Source: an uncultured Agathobaculum sp. (GTDB lineage: Bacteria > Bacillota > Clostridia > Oscillospirales > Butyricicoccaceae). Taken from it: a stretch of 61,584 nt of DNA. Below, one piece after another: positions 24,944-34,099 of this stretch (position 1 is its first letter; every line of letters starts with the position of its first letter). The stretch spans positions 85,648-147,231 of the forward strand of contig NZ_CALWJJ010000005.1 in assembly GCF_944380985.1 (NCBI RefSeq), read 5' to 3'. Under the pieces are notes generated by a model, which worked only from the letters and a program-made list of their open reading frames with translations, had not been told where the DNA came from and made no database searches. The position numbers and the translations under genes were made by a program.

Positions 24944-25636
24944 ATGGAGAAGAAAACGATCCTCGTGGTTGAGGATGAGAAAGCGATTGCGGATATTCTG
25001 GTGTTCAACCTGCAGCGCGAGGGCTATGACACGCTCGTCGCTTATGACGGTGCGGAGGGCCTGCGCCGTGCGCTGGCGGACGCGCCCGACCTGGTTCTGC
25101 TGGATGTGATGCTGCCCAGCATGGACGGTTTTGAGGTGTTGGGGCACATCCGGGAAAAGCAGGATACTCCGGTCATCATGCTGACCGCCAGGGAGGAGGA
25201 GACCGACAAGGTGCTCGGCCTCGACCTGGGAGCGGATGACTACATCACCAAGCCGTTTTCCATGCGCGAGCTGATGGCGCGCGTCAAGGCCAACATGCGG
25301 CGCACGCTTTCGGGCGAGGAGCGGGCAAAGCCCGCGTCGTCTTCGGGCGGCGGGCTGCGCATCTCGCGAGACAACGGCATGGTATATAAAAACGGACGAG
25401 CACTTGAGCTGTCCGTGCGCGAATTTGATATTTTGTGCTTTCTGTCGGCCGCGCCGGGGCGCGTATTCTCGCGCGAGGAGCTGATGGAGCAAGTATGGGG
25501 CTATGAGTATTACGGCGACCTGCGCGCGGTGGACGTGGCAATCCGCCGCCTGCGTGAAAAGGTCGAGGATCAGCCCGCAAGCCCGCGGTACATTATGACC
25601 AAGCGGGGCATGGGATACTATTTTGCGGCGCAATAG
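24944..25636 (+). CDS. walR: Response regulator, OmpR family, WalR-like
   Basis: A 230-residue regulator with a receiver domain (phosphoacceptor Asp54 in LVLLDVMLPSMDGFEV, acidic pocket VVEDEKAIAD near 7-16, conserved Lys in DYITKPFSMREL) and a winged-helix DNA-binding domain (SVREFDILCFLSAAPGRVFS near 150-169, VDVAIRRLREKVEDQP near 204-219). Genes for a matching kinase, YycH, YycI, WalJ and RlmH follow, so the orthologue of WalR/YycF, the regulator of cell-wall hydrolases, is well supported. GAAGGAGCAAGAT precedes the ATG. Confidence 0.93.
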   Translation: MEKKTILVVEDEKAIADILVFNLQREGYDTLVAYDGAEGLRRALADAPDLVLLDVMLPSMDGFEVLGHIREKQDTPVIMLTAREEETDKVLGLDLGADDYITKPFSMRELMARVKANMRRTLSGEERAKPASSSGGGLRISRDNGMVYKNGRALELSVREFDILCFLSAAPGRVFSREELMEQVWGYEYYGDLRAVDVAIRRLREKVEDQPASPRYIMTKRGMGYYFAAQ

Positions 25637-25929
25637 CCGCTTGGCCACAGGAGTCTTAGGGGCTCCACAGCTCGCGCCCTGCGCGGCATGCAGCAAAATC
25701 CGTGCGCTTGCGTGCGGATAAATCAAAACCGGGAGCACAAGGTGAATTGGCCGTAGGCCGAGAGAAGACGGCCTGGGTCACGCATCACGGTTTTGATTCT
25801 GGGGCGGAGAAAAGCTTTGGCGCGGCCGGCGCTTTTCGCAGCCTTAGATGCACCCGCAGCATAATCGCGGCGCGTTCCTCTCGATGGTGGGCAGCGAAAT
25901 CCCTCGCCATCGAAATACGGAGGTGTCAA
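25637..25929 (+). other. Structured 293-base spacer between walR and walK, candidate cis-RNA
   Basis: The gap is unusually long for an operon whose other members overlap. It contains, in order: a hairpin at 25698-25719 (ATCCG/CGGAT plus wobble pairs), a long-range stem AATCAAAACCG (25721-25731) with CGGTTTTGATT (25788-25798) that encloses GTGA/TCAC and GGCCGT (25749-25754)/ACGGCC (25768-25773), a stem AAAAGC/GCTTTT near 25812-25837, and TCGATGG/CCATCGA near 25881-25915 just upstream of the walK ribosome binding site. The frame is open from 25702 into walK but has no conserved protein character. It matches no riboswitch class I can name. Confidence 0.55.
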
Positions 25930-27702
25930 ATGTTTCGGTCCTTGCATATGAAACTGGTGCTGATTCTGGTGCTTATGATTATTTCAGTCATGGCGGTAGT
26001 CGGTACCTTTCTGATCAACAGCGTGAGTACGTTTTATCTCGATAGTTTTTATGACCAGATGCAGAGCGTGTTTACCGGGGATACCATCCGCTCCATGGAG
26101 GAGGCCGCGGCAGAGAGCGGCGCGGATGGCCTTATCACCATTGTCGATGCGCACCGCAGCCGGTTGGGTATTGACGATTACTGCAATTATTATATTCTTG
26201 ATGGCCAGGGCCGCTTTCTGGACGGCTCCAATCCCAATATTACGCTCACGCGCACGGACAATATCATATCGGCCATGGCAGGTGGTACCGGCATGCGCTC
26301 CGCGGTGTCGGACAGCGTTATGGACATCGCCGTGCCGATCGACATGGATGAGAACGGCTCGGTTGACTATATCGTGTACATTGCCGACGATAAGCAAGAG
26401 ATTTCCGATCTGTCCTGGCGTTTTTTCCAAATTGTCATGCAGGCGATGATGTTCGGCCTGCTCGCGGCGATCCTGCTGTCCTTTTTGCTGTCCAAGACCA
26501 TCACCACGCCGATCGAGCGCATCACCGAGGGCGCCAAGCTGATTGCCGAGGGCAACTTTGATCAAGATCTTGGCGTGCAGTCTTCGGACGAGATCGGCGA
26601 GCTGACGCGCTCGTTTAACTACATGGCGCGGCGGCTGAGCAGCACGGTGGGCGAGGTGCAGGGTGAGCGCGACAAGCTGAACACACTGTTTCTGCACATG
26701 ACCGACGGCGTTGCCGCCTTTACAACCGCCGGCAAGCTTATCCATATGAATCCGGCGACCGAAAACATGCTCGGCGTGCGCATGGAGGACGGCCTGACTT
26801 TCGACGAGATGTTTGCCGACCTTGATATGATGGGTTCGGACGAGACCGCCATGCGCAGTTTTCTGACCAGTGAGATTACGCGCTTTGGACGCGTGCTGTC
26901 AGTCACGCTCGCTCCCTATGGCGCGCTCGATGGCGAGGGCGGTGTAATTGCGGTTATCCATGACATCACCGAGCAGCGCCGGCTGGACGACGCACGGCGT
27001 GAATTTGTCGCCAATGTTTCGCACGAGCTGCGCACGCCGCTGACTAACATTCACTCCTACACCGAGACCCTGCTCGACGCGGCAGGCGATCTTCCGCTTG
27101 ATACCCAAAAGCAGTTCCTCGGCGTTATTTCGAGTGAGTCTGAGCGCATGGCGCGCATCGTGACCGATCTGCTCACCTTGTCCAAGCTGGACTACGGCCG
27201 CATGGAGCTGCGCATGACGCGTTTTTCGCTGGCTGATATGCTGAAAAACGTGGCAAACGCCATGAAGTTGACCGCCGAGGACAGTGGTCACGAGCTGAAG
27301 GTGGACACGCCGGACGATCTACCGCAGATCGTGGGCGACCGCGAGCGGATTGAGCAGGTTGTGGTAAATATTCTGTCCAACGCAGTCAAATATACGCCGG
27401 CGGGCGGACATATCCGACTGTCGGCCTGCGCGGTGCAGGGCGAGCGCGTGCGCATCACGGTTGAAGATGACGGCGTGGGTATTCCTGCGTCGGACGTGCC
27501 GCGCCTGTTCGAGCGTTTTTACCGCGTGGATAAGGCGCGCAGCCGTGCCGCGGGCGGCACCGGTCTTGGCCTTGCGATCGCCAAAGAGATTGTCGAGCAG
27601 CACGAGGGCAAGATCGCGCTGGCTAGTGAATACGGCAAGGGAACGACGGTCACCATCACCCTGCCGACTGACCTGACCCCAACTGAGGAGGGTTCGGCAT
27701 GA
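25930..27702 (+). CDS. walK: Sensor histidine kinase, WalK-like
   Basis: A 590-residue membrane kinase. TM1 is about residues 8-30, an extracytoplasmic loop of about 130 residues follows, TM2 is about 164-184, then HAMP (about 185-237), a PAS-like domain (about 250-350), HisKA with phospho-acceptor His365 in NVSHELRTPLTNIHSY, and HATPase with NILSNAVKYTPAGG, DDGVGIPASD and GGTGLGLAIAKEI. Domain order equals WalK/YycG. ATG at 25930 follows CGGAGGTGTCAA; the open frame upstream crosses the structured spacer. The stop overlaps yycH (ATGA). Confidence 0.93.
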   Translation: MFRSLHMKLVLILVLMIISVMAVVGTFLINSVSTFYLDSFYDQMQSVFTGDTIRSMEEAAAESGADGLITIVDAHRSRLGIDDYCNYYILDGQGRFLDGSNPNITLTRTDNIISAMAGGTGMRSAVSDSVMDIAVPIDMDENGSVDYIVYIADDKQEISDLSWRFFQIVMQAMMFGLLAAILLSFLLSKTITTPIERITEGAKLIAEGNFDQDLGVQSSDEIGELTRSFNYMARRLSSTVGEVQGERDKLNTLFLHMTDGVAAFTTAGKLIHMNPATENMLGVRMEDGLTFDEMFADLDMMGSDETAMRSFLTSEITRFGRVLSVTLAPYGALDGEGGVIAVIHDITEQRRLDDARREFVANVSHELRTPLTNIHSYTETLLDAAGDLPLDTQKQFLGVISSESERMARIVTDLLTLSKLDYGRMELRMTRFSLADMLKNVANAMKLTAEDSGHELKVDTPDDLPQIVGDRERIEQVVVNILSNAVKYTPAGGHIRLSACAVQGERVRITVEDDGVGIPASDVPRLFERFYRVDKARSRAAGGTGLGLAIAKEIVEQHEGKIALASEYGKGTTVTITLPTDLTPTEEGSA

Positions 27703-29015
27703 AGAGCGCACGGCGATCGGTGAAGAATATCGCAAAGAACATATCGCTGCTCGTGCTGGTGGCGCTGCTGGGCATTTTGTGCGCGGCAAACTGGCTGACC
27801 GGCATGAACATTGCGCAGATGCCGGCGGACAACCTGCTGCGCCGCGCATATGACCATCTATTTGGCGGCGCGGTAGGATATGAGCTGCGCTCGTCCGGCG
27901 TGGCCGCAGCCGAGCCTGCCCAGCTTGCGCTGACCGTGGACGGGCAGCTTTACGGCGTGCAGTACAATCTGACCGAAATGGACGCCGGCGTAAACGCGGT
28001 TCGTGCGCTCTGGGCGCAGGTGTTGGCGGACGGTGCGCTCGAGCCGGCCGGCGAAGACGCGCTTACCGATGCCTTGCAAGCGGGCGACTGCGCGCTGCTG
28101 CGGTATCATGGCAGTCTGCCGCTCGGTGTGATCGCAGGCTGGATGGATGGGAACTGGAGCGAGGACGGCAGCCTGCTGGTTGAGACGCTGGTATATACGG
28201 CGGGCACGGGGCAGTTATTTGTGCGTGCCGCGGCCGGCACGCTCTATGCCGCTGATGCACAGGCGAGCGGCGGCGCTATGCGCTCTGCCCAACAGGCTTT
28301 TCGCGGCCTGCCGTGCGCCTTTGCGGGCGGACAATACGCGGTCTATCCTGAAACGCTGCTGTTTGACAGTGAGCGGCTCAGCCTGCCGCTGCTCGAGCCG
28401 CGTACGGTCGATCTGCTCAGCGTGCAGAGCGGCGCGGGGCTTGAGGGCCTGCTGCATGCGTTTGGGTTTACCGCATATGCGGATTTTTATGCCGAGCAGA
28501 ACGGCGCAGCGCGCGTCTTTGTCGATAACGTCAGCACGCTGCGCGTGAGCGCGCAGGGCCTGCTGCAATACGCCTCGTCCGGCGGCGAGGGCACGGTGCG
28601 TGCCTATGAGGAAGGCGAGGTACGCGGCCAGTCTGCGCTTGAGGCGCAGATGGACTGCGCGCGCCTGATTCTGAACGAAGCGCTGCGCGCGGGAGAGACC
28701 GACACGCATGCATCGCTATATGCCGTGCAGCAAAGCGGCGAGCAAACGACGCTGGCGTTCATGCAGCTGTACGGTGGCGTACCTGTGCTTGGCGACAGCG
28801 ACTTTGCAACCTTCTGCTTTGCCGAGGACGGCACACTGCTCAGCGCGACCATCCGGCTGCAACGCTTTGCCGCGCGCGAAGCGCAGCGCACCGTGCTGCC
28901 TGCGCGGCAGGCGGCGGCCGGCGCTTCCGCAGAGGAGCGCAGTATGATGGTGGCCTATCGCGCCGAGGATAGCGTTTATGTACCGGCGCGGTTCTATCTG
29001 CAAACCGAAGACTGA
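27699..29015 (+). CDS. yycH: YycH-like regulatory protein of the Wal system
   Basis: A 438-residue, single-pass membrane protein (TM about residues 15-33) with a large extracytoplasmic portion. YycH proteins interact with the membrane and sensor regions of WalK and tune its activity; sequence conservation is low, so the call rests on position between walK and yycI, topology and length. Start ATG overlaps the walK stop. I note many Ala/Gly-rich repeats but no catalytic motif. Confidence 0.8.
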   Translation: MKSARRSVKNIAKNISLLVLVALLGILCAANWLTGMNIAQMPADNLLRRAYDHLFGGAVGYELRSSGVAAAEPAQLALTVDGQLYGVQYNLTEMDAGVNAVRALWAQVLADGALEPAGEDALTDALQAGDCALLRYHGSLPLGVIAGWMDGNWSEDGSLLVETLVYTAGTGQLFVRAAAGTLYAADAQASGGAMRSAQQAFRGLPCAFAGGQYAVYPETLLFDSERLSLPLLEPRTVDLLSVQSGAGLEGLLHAFGFTAYADFYAEQNGAARVFVDNVSTLRVSAQGLLQYASSGGEGTVRAYEEGEVRGQSALEAQMDCARLILNEALRAGETDTHASLYAVQQSGEQTTLAFMQLYGGVPVLGDSDFATFCFAEDGTLLSATIRLQRFAAREAQRTVLPARQAAAGASAEERSMMVAYRAEDSVYVPARFYLQTED

Positions 29016-29031
29016 CAGGAGGTGAGGCCGC

Positions 29032-29856
29032 TTGCAGTGGGATAAGGTAAAAACAGTGCTGATTGCGATACTGACGGTGGTCAACCTGTTTCTGCTTGCC
29101 AATCTTGGGATGCAGTTCTGGCAGAACCGCCAGCGGGAAGCCGCACTGGCCGACAGCCTGAGCGATCTGATGCAGGGCTATGGCCTGACGCTTGCAGCGG
29201 ATTTTGACCTGCCGGACGACGTGGTGCTGCCCGAGCTGTCGATTGACCGCAGCCGGCCGAGCGAGGAGGCGGCCGCGGCCGCCATGCTGGGAGATGGGAT
29301 GGAGCGCAGCGAGCAGGAGGATGGCACGGTAATCTTTGAAAGCGCGCGCGGCACGGTCGAGTGGCGCGCGGATGGAAGCGTGCAGGGCTGTGTCTCGCTT
29401 GACGAGCAGCTGCCTGAGGATGAGGATGGTGCCTACCGTCTGGCCCGCCGGCTGTTTTCCGACTGGGATTTGCAGGCCGAGCGCGCGCAACTGCGGGCGG
29501 ACGGCCTGCGCGTAGTACAGACCGGCGTGGTCGCCGGCCTGCCGGTGTTCAACCGCTCACTGTCCATCCGCTTTGATGAGGAAGACGGCGCGATTGTGTC
29601 CGGCTTGTGGAGCTTTGGCACACCGTATACGACGGTCAGCGGCAGCGGCGTGACCTGCAACGCGGCGGACGCGCTGCTTGAATTTGCCGCGCGGCAGCCG
29701 CAGGCGGGAACCATATTGTCCATGACTGTAGGCTACCGTATGCAAATCGACAGCAGCCGACGCCTGCAGCTGACGCCAACTTGGAAGATCGTGACCGATG
29801 CGGGCGAATATTTGGTGGATTGTGACAAAAAGACGGTTATCAATCAGGAAAATTGA
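29032..29856 (+). CDS. yycI: YycI-like regulatory protein of the Wal system
   Basis: A 274-residue protein with an N-terminal membrane anchor (about residues 4-25, VKTVLIAILTVVNLFLLANL) and an extracytoplasmic domain ending VDCDKKTVINQEN, similar to the YycI C-terminal beta-structured region. The TTG at 29032 follows AGGAGGTGAGGCCGC. With YycH it probably forms the membrane complex that controls WalK. Confidence 0.8.
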   Translation: MQWDKVKTVLIAILTVVNLFLLANLGMQFWQNRQREAALADSLSDLMQGYGLTLAADFDLPDDVVLPELSIDRSRPSEEAAAAAMLGDGMERSEQEDGTVIFESARGTVEWRADGSVQGCVSLDEQLPEDEDGAYRLARRLFSDWDLQAERAQLRADGLRVVQTGVVAGLPVFNRSLSIRFDEEDGAIVSGLWSFGTPYTTVSGSGVTCNAADALLEFAARQPQAGTILSMTVGYRMQIDSSRRLQLTPTWKIVTDAGEYLVDCDKKTVINQEN

Positions 29857-29883
29857 AAAACAGTTTTCCTTTGTTAAAAATTG

Positions 29884-29892
29884 TGGTACAAT
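29884..29892 (+). promoter_or_regulatory. Extended -10 promoter ahead of murA
   Basis: TGGTACAAT supplies an extended -10 (TG-N-TACAAT). The -35 is weak (TTTTCC at 29864-29869 with 17 bases). It would allow murA expression independent of the wal operon. Confidence 0.65.
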
Positions 29893-30011
29893 ATATCGGT
29901 GAGAATTTTGCGGCTGCACCTTGCAAAGACCGTGTTCATACGTTATAGTAGAGTGGATTGTAAAACCGGGCGCGCACGGCCGCGCAGCATGTCAGTGAGG
30001 AGTAGGTAGGT

Positions 30012-31307
30012 TTGACCAAATATGTCATAAACGGCGGTAAGACGCTCAACGGCGAAGTTACCATTTCGGGGGCAAAAAATGCGGCGGTTGCCATCGTGCC
30101 GGCGGCTCTGCTGGCAGACGGGCCGGTCCGTATTGAAAATGTGCCTAAAATCATTGATGTGACATTGCAGCTCGAGATTATGCGAGAGCTGGGCGCACAG
30201 GTCCGTCTGGTCAATGCGACAACGGTCGAGATTCAAAACGCCACCCACCCGAGCCTGAAGCCGCATGAGCTCGAGCGTAAGCTGCGCGCGTCCTATTACC
30301 TGCTGGGCGTGCTGTTGGGTAGATACGGCTTTGCCGAAGTCGCCATGCCGGGCGGCTGCAATTTTGGCGGTGTGCGCCCGATCGACCAGCATATCAAGGG
30401 CTTTGAGGCGCTCGGGGCGACCGTTACCCTGCCAAAGGGAGGCTATATCCGCGCTGAGGCGCCTGAGGAGGGCCTGCACGGCGCGCACATCTACTTTGAC
30501 GTGGTATCGGTCGGCGCGACGATGAATATTATGCTCGCCGCGGTGCTCGCCAAAGGACAGACCGTTATGGAAAACTGCGCCAAGGAGCCGCATATCGTCG
30601 ATCTTGCGAATTTTCTAAACGCGATGGGTGCGAACGTCAAGGGCGCGGGTACTGATGTGATTAAAATCCGCGGTGTCGAGCGCTTGCACGGCGGCAGCTA
30701 TTCCATCATTCCGGATCAGATCGAGGCAGGTACGTTTATGGCCGCAGTCGCGGCGTGCGGCGGCTCGGTGCTGGTCAAGAATGTCATTCCCAAGCACCTC
30801 GAATGCATCACGGCAAAGCTTAAGGAGATGGGTGTAGAGGTGACCGAGTTTGATGACTCGGTGCTTGTGCGTCGTGAGGGGAGCCTGACCCGCACCAACA
30901 TCAAAACCATGCCTTATCCGGGATTTCCAACCGATATGCAGCCGCAGATGACGACTGCGCTATGTCTGGCGGAGGGTACGAGCATCGTCACCGAGGGTGT
31001 GTGGGACAGCCGCTACCGCTATACAGAGGAGCTTGCGCGCATGGGAGCAAACATCCATGTGGACGGCAAGATCGCGATTATCGAGGGCGTGGAGGAGTTC
31101 AAGGGTGCGCCCGTGCGCGCACATGACTTGCGAGCAGGCGCGGCAATGGTGATCGCGGGGCTTGCGGCCAAGGGCGTGACCGAGGTCGAGCAGGTGCAAA
31201 ACATCGAGCGTGGTTATGAGACGCTGGTCGAGAAATTCGTTGCGCTGGGCGCGGATATGTACCGTTCGGAAATTCCGGACACAATGGGGCTTGCGCAGCG
31301 CGCGTAA
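30012..31307 (+). CDS. murA: UDP-N-acetylglucosamine 1-carboxyvinyltransferase
   Basis: First committed step of peptidoglycan precursor synthesis. The 431-residue enzyme has ISGAKNAAVAIVPAALLADG near 18-37, the catalytic Cys116 in MPGGCNFGGVRPIDQHIKGF (fosfomycin-sensitive form), YPGFPTDMQPQMTTALCLAE near 299-318, and DLRAGAAMVIAGLAAKG near 373-389. A TTG start at 30012 follows GAGGAGTAGGTAGGT. Its place inside the Wal block suggests shared envelope control. Confidence 0.97.
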   Translation: MTKYVINGGKTLNGEVTISGAKNAAVAIVPAALLADGPVRIENVPKIIDVTLQLEIMRELGAQVRLVNATTVEIQNATHPSLKPHELERKLRASYYLLGVLLGRYGFAEVAMPGGCNFGGVRPIDQHIKGFEALGATVTLPKGGYIRAEAPEEGLHGAHIYFDVVSVGATMNIMLAAVLAKGQTVMENCAKEPHIVDLANFLNAMGANVKGAGTDVIKIRGVERLHGGSYSIIPDQIEAGTFMAAVAACGGSVLVKNVIPKHLECITAKLKEMGVEVTEFDDSVLVRREGSLTRTNIKTMPYPGFPTDMQPQMTTALCLAEGTSIVTEGVWDSRYRYTEELARMGANIHVDGKIAIIEGVEEFKGAPVRAHDLRAGAAMVIAGLAAKGVTEVEQVQNIERGYETLVEKFVALGADMYRSEIPDTMGLAQRA

Positions 31308-31320
31308 AACGCGGATGGGA

Positions 31321-31357
31321 GCATCCAAAAGCCCGGTAAAGCTGGGCTTTTGGATGC
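31321..31357. repeat. 14-bp inverted repeat after murA without a T tract
   Basis: GCATCCAAAAGCCC (31321-31334) and GGGCTTTTGGATGC (31344-31357) pair perfectly around a nine-base loop. No T run follows, so it is either an mRNA-stabilising hairpin or a decayed terminator. Confidence 0.7.
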
Positions 31358-31485
31358 AAACGGCGCGGCCATTTGCGGATTTGATGGTCGCGCAGGACGC
31401 GATCTGCCGTGGCAGGCCGGCGGACTGCCGTCTATATGGCGGCCGTTTTGCACCCGCGCGCTGTGGGCAGCGGCATAGGAACGCG

Positions 31486-31514
31486 ACCGCGAACAAGGTT
31501 CGCGGCTTTTTTTA
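31486..31514 (+). terminator. Terminator between murA and walJ
   Basis: CCGCGAAC (31487-31494) pairs with GTTCGCGG (31498-31505), followed by CTTTTTTTATT. It separates murA from walJ, so walJ needs its own promoter or read-through. Confidence 0.88.
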
Positions 31515-31533
31515 TTAGCACGGAGGTTAAACA

Positions 31534-32346
31534 GTGGCGCAACGGTATTATTACAGTATTGCAAGCGGGTCGTCGGGTAACTGTGGCTTGTACATGGCGG
31601 AGGGAACGGCGATCCTGATCGATCTTGGCGTATCCCTGCGCAAGATCACAACGGCGCTCGCGGCACTGGGCCTTGGGATGGACGATCTTTCGGCCGTGCT
31701 GCTGACGCACGAGCATATCGACCATGTTAAGGGTCTGCCGATGTTTTTAAAAAAATGCGGCGCACCGGTGTTTGCAACGCGCGGCACAGCCGAGGCGCTT
31801 GCTGAAAAAGAGCCGTTCTGCGCTGGCCGCCTGCACGTCTTTGACAGCGGCGCGCGTTTTCGGGTGCGCGGGGTTGGGGTGACGAGCTTTGCCACGCCGC
31901 ACGACGCGGCCGAGAGCGTCGGCTACATACTGGAGCACGGCGGCAGCAGGTTTGGCTACCTGACCGACTTGGGCTTTGTGCCGCGCGACGGGGCCGCGCT
32001 GATGCGCGGCTGCGAGACGGTTGTGCTCGAGAGCAACCACGACCCGTACATGCTGCAAGTAGGACCCTATCCTTATCCGCTCAAGATGCGCGTGGCAGGC
32101 CCTGCGGGACACCTGTCCAACCCGGATTGCGCGGTGTTTGCAGCTGATTTAGTCAAAAACGGCACGCGCACGATCATTCTGGCGCATCTAAGCGAAAAAA
32201 ATAACATGCCGGCGCTTGCGCTCCAGCAGACTCGCGCTGCATTGCGCGGCCTGCCGCCGTGCAAGGTCATCGTAGCACCGCGTGCGTGCATGGAACAGAT
32301 GGTAACACTTGGAGAGGAGGAGGCGGCGTGCTCTCTGTCCGGCTGA
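31534..32346 (+). CDS. walJ: MBL-fold metallohydrolase, WalJ/YycJ-like
   Basis: A 270-residue metallo-beta-lactamase-fold enzyme with SIASGSSGNCGLYMAEGTAI near 6-25, the metal site THEHIDHVKGLP near 55-66, LTDLGFVPRD near 146, and LESNHDPYML near 167. WalJ has a 5'-3' exonuclease activity linked to DNA replication and cell division. The GTG start follows CGGAGGTTAAACA. It overlaps rlmH by 19 bases. Confidence 0.92.
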   Translation: MAQRYYYSIASGSSGNCGLYMAEGTAILIDLGVSLRKITTALAALGLGMDDLSAVLLTHEHIDHVKGLPMFLKKCGAPVFATRGTAEALAEKEPFCAGRLHVFDSGARFRVRGVGVTSFATPHDAAESVGYILEHGGSRFGYLTDLGFVPRDGAALMRGCETVVLESNHDPYMLQVGPYPYPLKMRVAGPAGHLSNPDCAVFAADLVKNGTRTIILAHLSEKNNMPALALQQTRAALRGLPPCKVIVAPRACMEQMVTLGEEEAACSLSG

Positions 32347-32810
32347 TCTGCGTGGGAAGGCTTGGAGAAAAGTTCTGGGTGGATGCGGTTAAGGAATACG
32401 AAAAGCGCCTTGCTGCATATTGTAAATTAGAAACTGTCGAGCTTGCCGAGCAGCGTTTGCCGCCGTCGCCCTCGGCCGGTGAAATCGCGGGGGCGCTCGA
32501 GCGCGAGGCTGCGCGGATCGAGGAGCGGTTGCCTGCCGGCGCGGCGGTTGTCGCGCTGTGCGTCGAGGGAAAGGCGATGGGGTCCGAGCAGCTGGCGGAT
32601 TATCTGAGCGGACTGGCCGTGTCCGGCACAAGCCGGCTGTGCTTTGTTATTGGCGGCTCGTATGGACTTGCCGAACGGATTAAACAGCGCGCCATGCTCC
32701 GGCTGTCCATGTCGGCAATGACCTTTCCGCACCACCTGGCGCGGGTGATGGCGCTTGAGCAGCTGTATCGCGCACTGGGCATTGCCGCCGGCAGCAAATA
32801 TCACAAGTGA
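32328..32810 (+). CDS. rlmH: 23S rRNA (pseudouridine1915-N3)-methyltransferase
   Basis: SPOUT-class methyltransferase acting on 23S rRNA. The 160-residue protein ends with the diagnostic FVIGGSYGLAERIKQRA, RLSMSAMTFPHHLARVMALE, QLYRALGIAAGSKYHK. Start codon is GTG at 32328, with GGAGGAGG just upstream; the start lies within walJ, indicating translational coupling. The order walJ-rlmH is conserved in Firmicutes. Confidence 0.96.
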   Translation: MLSVRLICVGRLGEKFWVDAVKEYEKRLAAYCKLETVELAEQRLPPSPSAGEIAGALEREAARIEERLPAGAAVVALCVEGKAMGSEQLADYLSGLAVSGTSRLCFVIGGSYGLAERIKQRAMLRLSMSAMTFPHHLARVMALEQLYRALGIAAGSKYHK

Positions 32811-32904
32811 GATAAAAAGTATATTAAGATAGTGTAAGGAATTGGTGGAAGTGACATTCTAAGGCAGTGTAGCGCAGTTTTTCAAAGCAAAATCACAAAA
32901 GGGA

Positions 32905-32933
32905 TTTACATTACCCGCTTGATTGGGTAAAAT
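32905..32933 (+). promoter_or_regulatory. Promoter of the fruK-like gene with inverted repeat in the spacer
   Basis: TTTACA (32905-32910), 17 bases, TAAAAT (32928-32933). The spacer plus the first bases of the -10 read TTACCCGCTTGATTGGGTAA, an imperfectly spaced TTACCC/GGGTAA inverted repeat that could bind a repressor. Confidence 0.75.
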
Positions 32934-32969
32934 GAATGTGGGAAGAAGAACGTTCAGGAGGGGCGTCTT

Positions 32970-33911
32970 ATGATTATCACGATAACGCTCAACGCTGCTC
33001 TCGACCGCACGCTGCGCATCGAGCGCCCGCTGATGGTAAATAAGCTCAATCGTGCGACCTCCAGCCATCTGGAACCTGGCGGAAAGGGCATTAATGTTTC
33101 CCGCGCGGTCAAAGCGCTTGGCGGTACTAGCATCGCGCTTGGGTTTTCTGCGGGCACCAATGGCCGCATTGTGAAGGATATGCTGACCGCAGCGGATATT
33201 CATCACGATTTTGTCGATATTGCGGGGCAGATGCGCGTTAACACTCAGATTATCGACGCGCAGGGTGGGCATACCGAAGTAAATGAGCCGGGCGGCAAGG
33301 TGGATGACGCGGATTTCCTGCGTCTGCTCGACCGAATGGAAACCTATCTGGACAAGGGTAATATCTTTGTGCTCTCTGGCTCGACGCCGCCTGCGTTTCC
33401 GGTCAAAAACTATCTCAAGCTGTGCAAGACCATCAAACGGAGCGATTGCAAACTGATTATTGACGCGCAGGGCGAGCTGCTACTTGAGGCGCTTAAGATC
33501 GAGCCGGATTTTGTAAAACCTAACATTTTTGAGCTAGGTGAGGCCGTGGGAGACCCACCGTCTACCGATCCCGAGGCGGTCGTGGTGTCCGCGCGCAAGA
33601 TGTTGGATATGGGCGCCCGCGCGGTGTGCGTCTCGATGAGCCAGGAGGGCGCGGTGCTGGTCTCGAAAGACGAGCCGGAGGCGCTTTATGTCAATACTAA
33701 CCCTAAGGTTTACAACGAGGGTGCGGTCGGAACGGGAGACGCCATGGTCGGCGCGATCGCAAACTCGATGAACAACGGCCTGAAGTTTGACGAAATGGCG
33801 CGCTTTGCTGTGGCGACGGCGCGTGCGTGCAGCCGTCTGCCGGGCACCGAGATGGCTTCGCTCAAGCGGGTGTATGAGGTGTATGAGACCACCGAGGTCT
33901 ACATATTGTAA
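32970..33911 (+). CDS. 1-phosphofructokinase / PfkB-family hexose-phosphate kinase
   Basis: A 313-residue PfkB-family kinase. It has TLNAALDRTLRIERPL near 5-20, PGGKGINVSRAVKALGGTS near 36-54, VLSGSTPPAFP near 135-145, and the ATP/anion-hole motif GTGDAMVGAIA near 254-264, whose Asp is the catalytic base. FruK, LacC and related kinases share these features; the LNAALD start and length favour FruK or tagatose-6-phosphate kinase. No PTS gene or regulator is adjacent, so the substrate is not settled. Confidence 0.88.
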   Translation: MIITITLNAALDRTLRIERPLMVNKLNRATSSHLEPGGKGINVSRAVKALGGTSIALGFSAGTNGRIVKDMLTAADIHHDFVDIAGQMRVNTQIIDAQGGHTEVNEPGGKVDDADFLRLLDRMETYLDKGNIFVLSGSTPPAFPVKNYLKLCKTIKRSDCKLIIDAQGELLLEALKIEPDFVKPNIFELGEAVGDPPSTDPEAVVVSARKMLDMGARAVCVSMSQEGAVLVSKDEPEALYVNTNPKVYNEGAVGTGDAMVGAIANSMNNGLKFDEMARFAVATARACSRLPGTEMASLKRVYEVYETTEVYIL

Positions 33912-33952
33912 GTGCGAAAAGCGTGCCTTGCAGGTTGCTTTTTGTACGCGAT

Positions 33953-33984
33953 AGAAAGAGAGGACCGTGCGGTCCTCTCTTTCT
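33953..33984. terminator. Terminator after the PfkB-family kinase
   Basis: Arms of 15 bases at 33953-33967 and 33970-33984 are complementary (AGAAAGAGAGGAC / GTCCTCTCTTTCT core). Confidence 0.85.
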
Positions 33985-34099
33985 ATTGCGCGGCCCTGCT
34001 GGAACAACGTGGGCGGCTGCAAAAAAATGTGATATTTTGCCACGCTCCAGGGTACATTTTATGAAAGGCCTTTCAAAACCACAGCAGACGGGGTGAACC

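Noticed and set aside
25702..25929. N-terminal extension of the WalK protein encoded by the spacer
   Set aside because: The frame is open, but no ribosome binding site or conserved residues support it, and the ATG at 25930 has an appropriate site and starts with the expected membrane segment.
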